64,000 nucleotides of DNA, from the NCBI RefSeq assembly GCF_030852425.1, contig NZ_NSDM01000002.1, forward strand, positions 248,001 to 312,000, in the 5' to 3' direction. The stretch comes from Saccharothrix longispora (GTDB lineage Bacteria; Actinomycetota; Actinomycetes; Mycobacteriales; Pseudonocardiaceae). Both the position numbers and the translations under genes were made by a program. Below are positions 59,858 through 64,000 of the stretch, in pieces; the first letter of the stretch is position 1; the number at the start of each line of letters is the position of its first letter. A model generated the notes under the pieces. That model saw only the letters and a list, made by a program, of their open reading frames with translations. It did not search any database and was not told the origin of the DNA.

Positions 59858-59937
59858 CCGCCCGGACCCCACCCGGGAGCACGGTCCGCCGACCGCCGGC
59901 GGGCCGGGTCCTCCCCTGCCCGAACCCCGGAGGAACC

Positions 59938-61629
59938 GTGTCCCAGGAATCCGCGCCCGAGGAACCCGTGACCGAGGACGTCACCCTGCCCGTGCTGCTG
60001 CGGGGCCTGGCCGCGACCGCGCCCGACGCCGTCGCGATCACCGTCGACCCGGACTCCACGCTGACCTTCGGCACGTGGGAGCGCCGCTCGCAGGCCGTCG
60101 CGCTGGAACTGCTGGCCCGCGGCCTCGAACGCGGCCGCCGGGTCGCGGTGTACTTCGGCGGCGACGAGTGGGTCGACTACGCGGTGGCCTACCTGGGCGT
60201 GCTCAAGGCGGGCGCGACGGCGGTGCACCTCAACGGCGGCATGACCGACGAGGAGCTGCTGCGCCGGCTCGACCAGTGCGACGCGGTCGGCTTCGTGCAC
60301 GGCTCCGAGGCGCCCCGCCCGGTGCTGCTCGGCGACGGCCGCTGGAGCACGCCCGTCACCGAGCTGGAGACCGGCCGCACCGGTCCGACCGGCGTGGCGC
60401 CGCGCACCGGCGACATCGCCGACATCCTCTACACGACCGGCACCACGGGGTTGTCGAAGGCCGTCGCGTGCCCGCACGGCAACTACGTCTTCGGGCGCGG
60501 CCAGGCGACGATGGACCACATCGCGGCCGTCGACCACATGCTCGCCCCGATGCCCCTGGGCACGTCGACCAGCCAGGCCACGATCTGCTTCCCGATCCTG
60601 TCCGGCACACCGCTGCTGCTCAACGCCCCCGGCGACCCGGAGCGGTCCGCGGAGCTGATCGAGCGGCACCGGCTGGGCACGATCATGGTGCCGCCGCACG
60701 CCGCGATCCAGCTGGTGAACTCCGGCGCCGCGACCCGGCACGACCTGGGCTGCGTGGAGACCGTGGCCACGGCGTCGGCGGCCTTCCCGCCGGCCGTGGC
60801 GGAGGCCCTGCTGGCGGCGCTGCCGCAGGCCAGGCTGGCGACGTCCTACACGTCGATCGAGGCGGCGCCCGCCGTCGTGATCAACGTGTTCGACCCGGCC
60901 TCGCCGACCGCGCTCGGCGTGCCCGCGCACGGCACCGAGCTGAAGATCACCGACGACGACGGGGTGGAGCTGCCGAGGGGGGTCGTCGGCCACATCTGGC
61001 TGCGGTCGGCCGCGCCCAAGCGGCTCTACCTCGACCCCGAGCTGAACCGGGTGACCCACGTGGACGGGTGGACCCGGCTCGGCGACCTCGGGCACGTGGA
61101 CGGGTCGGGCGTGCTGCACTTCTTCGACCGCGCGGTGGACGCGGTCCGCACCGCGCGGGGCCTGGTCTCGACGTTCGCCGTGGAGTCCGCGCTCTACGAG
61201 CACCCGTCCGTGCGGGAGGCCGCCGCCTACGGCGTCCCGGCCGACGACGGCGAGCGGGTGGTGGCGCTGGTCGTCACGGGCGACCCGGGCGTCGTCGCGG
61301 ACCTGTCGGCGCGGGCCTCCGAGCGGGTCGGCGTCCCGGTGGAGGTCGAGCCGGTCGACGCGCTGCCCCGCAATTTCCTCGGCAAGGTCGTGAAGCGCGA
61401 GCTGCGCGCGCGACCGGCCGGCACCCCACGGCCCGCGACCGCGGGTGACGCCCCGAAAGGAAGTGAACGACCGATGAGCATCGAGTCGGCCCTGCTGGAA
61501 CTGCTGCGCTGCCCCCACGACACCGGGACCCCGCTGACGGCGGAGGGCGAGGAGCTGGCGTGCTCGTCGTGCGGCCGCCGGTACCCGGTCGTGGACGGCG
61601 TCCCGGTGCTGCTGCCGGTGGCGGGCTGA
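59938..61629 (+). CDS. Adenylate-forming acyl/aryl ligase with C-terminal Trm112-like zinc-ribbon domain
   Basis: Protein of 563 aa; start GTG 59938 with CCGGAGGAACC in front. Residues 1-505 are an ANL-superfamily ligase: ILYTTGTTGLSKAVACPHGN (P-loop), TSYTSIEAAP (A5-like), GDLGHVD and the catalytic Lys near the end (NFLGKVVKRE). It probably makes acyl-CoA or acyl-AMP; no substrate can be named. The last 51 residues (from MSIESALLELLRCPHD) have CPHD ... CSSCGRRYP VVDGVPVLLP, a Trm112-like zinc fold usually encoded as a separate 60-aa protein. There is no stop between the two. Leinamycin has a ligase gene (LnmW as I recall), so a shared role is possible. Confidence 0.85.
   Translation: MSQESAPEEPVTEDVTLPVLLRGLAATAPDAVAITVDPDSTLTFGTWERRSQAVALELLARGLERGRRVAVYFGGDEWVDYAVAYLGVLKAGATAVHLNGGMTDEELLRRLDQCDAVGFVHGSEAPRPVLLGDGRWSTPVTELETGRTGPTGVAPRTGDIADILYTTGTTGLSKAVACPHGNYVFGRGQATMDHIAAVDHMLAPMPLGTSTSQATICFPILSGTPLLLNAPGDPERSAELIERHRLGTIMVPPHAAIQLVNSGAATRHDLGCVETVATASAAFPPAVAEALLAALPQARLATSYTSIEAAPAVVINVFDPASPTALGVPAHGTELKITDDDGVELPRGVVGHIWLRSAAPKRLYLDPELNRVTHVDGWTRLGDLGHVDGSGVLHFFDRAVDAVRTARGLVSTFAVESALYEHPSVREAAAYGVPADDGERVVALVVTGDPGVVADLSARASERVGVPVEVEPVDALPRNFLGKVVKRELRARPAGTPRPATAGDAPKGSERPMSIESALLELLRCPHDTGTPLTAEGEELACSSCGRRYPVVDGVPVLLPVAG
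61474..61629 (+). other. Possible internal translation start for a 51-aa Trm112-like protein
   Basis: ATG 61474 is preceded by AAAGGAAG at about 9 bases, a good ribosome-binding site inside the ligase frame, exactly where the Trm112-like domain begins. Either this is a fusion relic or the small protein is also made separately. Confidence 0.5.
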
Positions 61630-61688
61630 CCGCCGCACCCGGCACCCTGGACACGTCGACGACCCGGACCACCAGCACGGGGGGCAGC

Positions 61689-62363
61689 ATGGCCGGCAAG
61701 GCCGAACGCGGTGCCGCGCGTTCCCGCACGGACGCGGTCCGCAACCAGCGGCTGCTCGTCGAGGCCGCGGGCCGGGCGTTCGCCCGGTCCGGCCTCCAGG
61801 TCCCGGTGTCGACGGTGGTCGACGAGGTCGGCCTCGGCAAGGGCACGGCGTTCCGGTGCTTCCGCACCAAGGAGGACCTGGTGGCCGCGGTGGTCGCGGC
61901 CCGCCTGTCCGAACTGGCGGCCGAGGCCGCTCCGCCGGCCGACGGCGAGTCACCCGCGGCGGCCCTGCTGCGGTTCCTGGAGCGGTACGTGGAACTGCTC
62001 GTGGCGGATCGCGGGGTGGCGGAGGCGCTGGGCGACCCGGTGCGGGCGCACCCGGAGATCCGGACCGCGATGACGGCGGTGGTCGAGGCCGTCGACTCGG
62101 TCGTCGGACCGGCCCGCGAGGCCGGCCGGCTGCGCGCGGGCGTGACGGCGGTGGACGTGGTGGTGCTGGCGGGCGCGGTGGCCGGGACCGCGCGCCAGTT
62201 GGGCGCCCTCGGGCCCGACGCCTGGCGGCGCTACCTGCGCGTCGTCGTGGACGGGCTGCGCTCGGGCGCCGGCCTGCCCGCTGACGGACTGCCCGGTGAC
62301 GAGCTGCCCGGACCGGCCCCCACCGCCGCCGACCTCGACACCGCGATGCGCTCCGCCCGCTGA
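61689..62363 (+). CDS. TetR-family transcriptional repressor
   Basis: Protein of 224 aa. The N-terminal DNA-binding part reads RTDAVRNQRLLVEAAGRAF, then VSTVVDEVGLGKGTAFRCFRTKEDL, the typical TetR helix-turn-helix with the GKGTAFRCF recognition segment. The ligand-binding part is Ala-rich and variable. The frame is open from 61560, but ATG 61689 with GGGGGG upstream is the start that fits the family. It is the last gene of the methyltransferase-ligase operon and lies before an exporter gene. Two matching palindromes (58988-59011, 62456-62481) are its likely operators, so it probably represses its own operon and the exporter until an effector, perhaps the pathway product, binds. Confidence 0.9.
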   Translation: MAGKAERGAARSRTDAVRNQRLLVEAAGRAFARSGLQVPVSTVVDEVGLGKGTAFRCFRTKEDLVAAVVAARLSELAAEAAPPADGESPAAALLRFLERYVELLVADRGVAEALGDPVRAHPEIRTAMTAVVEAVDSVVGPAREAGRLRAGVTAVDVVVLAGAVAGTARQLGALGPDAWRRYLRVVVDGLRSGAGLPADGLPGDELPGPAPTAADLDTAMRSAR

Positions 62364-62455
62364 GGGACCGCCCGGCGGTCCACGTCGTTCCCCCGGTGCG
62401 CTGTTCTGCGCAGCCCCGGAGGCGTCCCCTCCTGGAGGATCGACCGGCAGCACCC

Positions 62456-62481
62456 TTAAGCGGACCCGCCGGTCCGCTTAA
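62456..62481. promoter_or_regulatory. TetR-type operator 2, upstream of the exporter gene
   Basis: TTAAGCGGACC (62456-62466) and GGTCCGCTTAA (62471-62481) form a perfect 11-bp inverted repeat with a 4-nt spacer, 40-65 bases before ATG 62521. It shares the CGGACC-N4-GGTCCG core with operator 1. It would overlap the promoter of the exporter gene. Confidence 0.85.
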
Positions 62482-62520
62482 CTGCTACGGTGAATCCCCC
62501 GTCTCTCCAGGAGTTCAGCA

Positions 62521-64000
62521 ATGACCGCATCTCCGGGTCTTGACAGCCAGCCCGCCTCCGGAGGAGGCGCGTCCGGGAACCGCTGGCTCGTCCTCGTCAT
62601 CGTCTGCCTGGCCTACTTCGTCGTCGCGCTGGACGCCACCGTGGTGAACGTGGCGCTGCCGTCGATCGAGCGCGAGCTGGGCATGACGCCCGCCGCGCTC
62701 CAGTGGGTCGTGAACGCCTACGCGCTCGTCTTCGGCGGCTTCCTGCTGCTCGGCGGCCGGCTCGCCGACCTCGTCGGCCGCAAGACCGTGTTCATCGCTG
62801 GTGTCGTGCTGTTCACCGTCGCCTCGGCGCTGAGCGGCCTCGCCACCTCGGCGGAGGTCCTCACCATCGGGCGCGGCCTCCAGGGCCTCGGCGGCGCGCT
62901 GATCGCGCCCTCGGCCCTGTCGATCCTGACGACCGCGTTCAACGACCCGTCCGAGCGGACCAAGGCGCTGGGCGTCTGGAGCGCCATCGGCGCCGGCGGC
63001 AGCGCGTTCGGCCTGCTGATCGGCGGCCTGCTGACGGGTCTGCTGTCGTGGCACTGGATCTTCTTCATCAACGTGCCGTTCGGCGTGACGGCCCTGGTGC
63101 TCGCGATGCGCGCGGTGTCGAACTCGCGCGAGGAGCTGCCGCACCGGAGCTTCGACCTCGCGGGCGCGCTGACCGTGACCGGTGGTCTCGTGCTGCTCGT
63201 GTGGACGCTGAGCAACGCGCAGGCGTGGGGCTGGACCTCGCCCGTCGTGCTGGGCCTGCTCGGGCTCGGCGTGGCCCTGCTGGTGGCGTTCGCGGTCATC
63301 GAGTCGCGCAGCAGGTTCCCGCTGATGCGCCTGAGCGTGCTGCGCATCCGCACGCTGGCCGTGGCCAACGCGACGCTGATCTTCCTGACCTCCGGCATCT
63401 TCACGATGTTCTTCTTCTCCGCGCTGTACCTCCAGGGCATCCTGGGCTACGGCCCCATCAAGGGCGGTCTGGCGTTCCTGCCCGCCGCGATGGGCGTGAT
63501 GGTCGGCGCCACCGTCGCGGACGCCCTGACGCGCAAGATCGGCCACGTCGTCACCGGTGCGGGCGGTCTCGGCCTGGCCACGGTCGGCATGCTGCTGCTG
63601 TCGCGCATCACGGCGCAGTCGACCTACGCCGCGGACCTGCTGCCCGGCCTGCTGTGCCTGTCGATCGGTCTGGGCATCGCCTTCGTGCCGATCACGTTCC
63701 TGGCGACGTCCGGCGTCCCCGAGGCGGACTCGGGCCTCGCGTCGGGCATCTACCAGACCGTGCAGCAGATCGGTGGCGCGATCGGCCTGGCGGTGCTGGC
63801 CGTGCTGGCGGCCAACCGCACCGAGGAGGCCCTCGGCGGCCCCTCGCCGCTGCCGCTGCCCGACGCGCAGGTCGCCGGGTTCAACGTGGCCTTCGTCGGC
63901 GGCGCGGTGCTGCTCGCGGTGGGCGCGGTGGTGTTCGCGGCCCTGCTGCGCAAGCGCCACGTCGCGCCGCTCGTGGCCGAGGCCGAGGCGGCCAAGGCCG
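62521..64000 (+). CDS. DHA2-family MFS drug exporter (EmrB/QacA type), 3' end cut by window edge
   Basis: At least 493 codons with no stop before the right edge. Many hydrophobic segments suit a 14-helix DHA2 transporter. LDATVVNVALPSIERELG is the DHA2 helix-1 motif, GGRLADLVGRKTVF is motif A and RGLQGLGGALIAPSALSIL is motif B/C. CCAGGAG precedes ATG 62521. A TetR-type operator covers the promoter and the TetR gene is immediately upstream. Such pairs usually give self-resistance by exporting the antibiotic made by the cluster. Confidence 0.93.
   Translation, partial: MTASPGLDSQPASGGGASGNRWLVLVIVCLAYFVVALDATVVNVALPSIERELGMTPAALQWVVNAYALVFGGFLLLGGRLADLVGRKTVFIAGVVLFTVASALSGLATSAEVLTIGRGLQGLGGALIAPSALSILTTAFNDPSERTKALGVWSAIGAGGSAFGLLIGGLLTGLLSWHWIFFINVPFGVTALVLAMRAVSNSREELPHRSFDLAGALTVTGGLVLLVWTLSNAQAWGWTSPVVLGLLGLGVALLVAFAVIESRSRFPLMRLSVLRIRTLAVANATLIFLTSGIFTMFFFSALYLQGILGYGPIKGGLAFLPAAMGVMVGATVADALTRKIGHVVTGAGGLGLATVGMLLLSRITAQSTYAADLLPGLLCLSIGLGIAFVPITFLATSGVPEADSGLASGIYQTVQQIGGAIGLAVLAVLAANRTEEALGGPSPLPLPDAQVAGFNVAFVGGAVLLAVGAVVFAALLRKRHVAPLVAEAEAAKA

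Overview
The window is a very GC-rich actinomycete segment. Codon use and gene style suggest Pseudonocardiales (Saccharothrix, Actinosynnema or Lentzea type) rather than proving it. Almost all of it is one large natural-product locus: a trans-AT hybrid NRPS/PKS of the leinamycin type. The family call rests on the last PKS module, which ends in ACP-ACP-DUF2156-PLP lyase (SH)-thioesterase, the DUF-SH arrangement I know only from that family. It is supported by an LnmK-like acyltransferase/decarboxylase, an AT-enoylreductase fusion supplied in trans, HMG-CoA-synthase-type beta-branching genes, two P450s with a ferredoxin, a type II thioesterase and a Crp-family regulator.

Layout. Positions 1-2712 look like flanking genome: a truncated ABC-transporter lipoprotein, a PIG-L deacetylase and a VOC-fold protein, closed by a strong terminator. 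Positions 3197-6304 (+) form a three-gene operon: DMT exporter, flavin reductase and flavin-dependent tryptophan-type halogenase. From 58837 down to 6390, every gene lies on the minus strand. Transcription runs from DUF6039-like protein, HMG-CoA synthase, enoyl-CoA hydratase and AT-ER, to a second DUF6039-like protein, a threonine A-PCP protein, a non-heme iron halogenase, a SyrC-like aminoacyltransferase and a Crp regulator. Next come NRPS-PKS 1 (4108 aa), PKS 2 (6797 aa), LnmK-like enzyme, ACP, HMG-CoA synthase, ACP, decarboxylating KS and thioesterase, and finally SnoaL-like protein, DUF3224 protein, two P450s and ferredoxin. Positions 59111-64000 (+) hold a methyltransferase, an adenylate-forming ligase fused to a Trm112-like domain, a TetR regulator and the start of a DHA2 exporter. 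Two matching palindromes mark likely TetR operators.

How the genes fit together (inference). The free-standing A-PCP loads L-threonine (specificity code D-F-W-N-V-G-M-V-H). The Fe/2-oxoglutarate halogenase, which has an HxA motif in place of HxD, chlorinates the carrier-bound residue. The SyrC-like Cys acyltransferase then moves it to the N-terminal PCP of NRPS-PKS 1. Tandem cyclization domains, a Cys-type A domain and an oxidase make a thiazole. Seven KS domains follow, the first lacking the HGTGT histidine. Two HMG-CoA synthases, two donor ACPs, a Cys-to-Ser decarboxylating KS (acetyl donor) and the LnmK homologue (propionyl donor) imply two chemically different beta-branches. The DUF-SH didomain should install a thiol before thioesterase release, possibly as a macrolactam through the threonine amine.

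The most novel element is the SyrB1/SyrB2/SyrC-type chlorothreonine starter cassette attached to a leinamycin-type line. I know of no described product with this combination, but I could not search. No rRNA, tRNA, CRISPR array or insertion sequence was seen.
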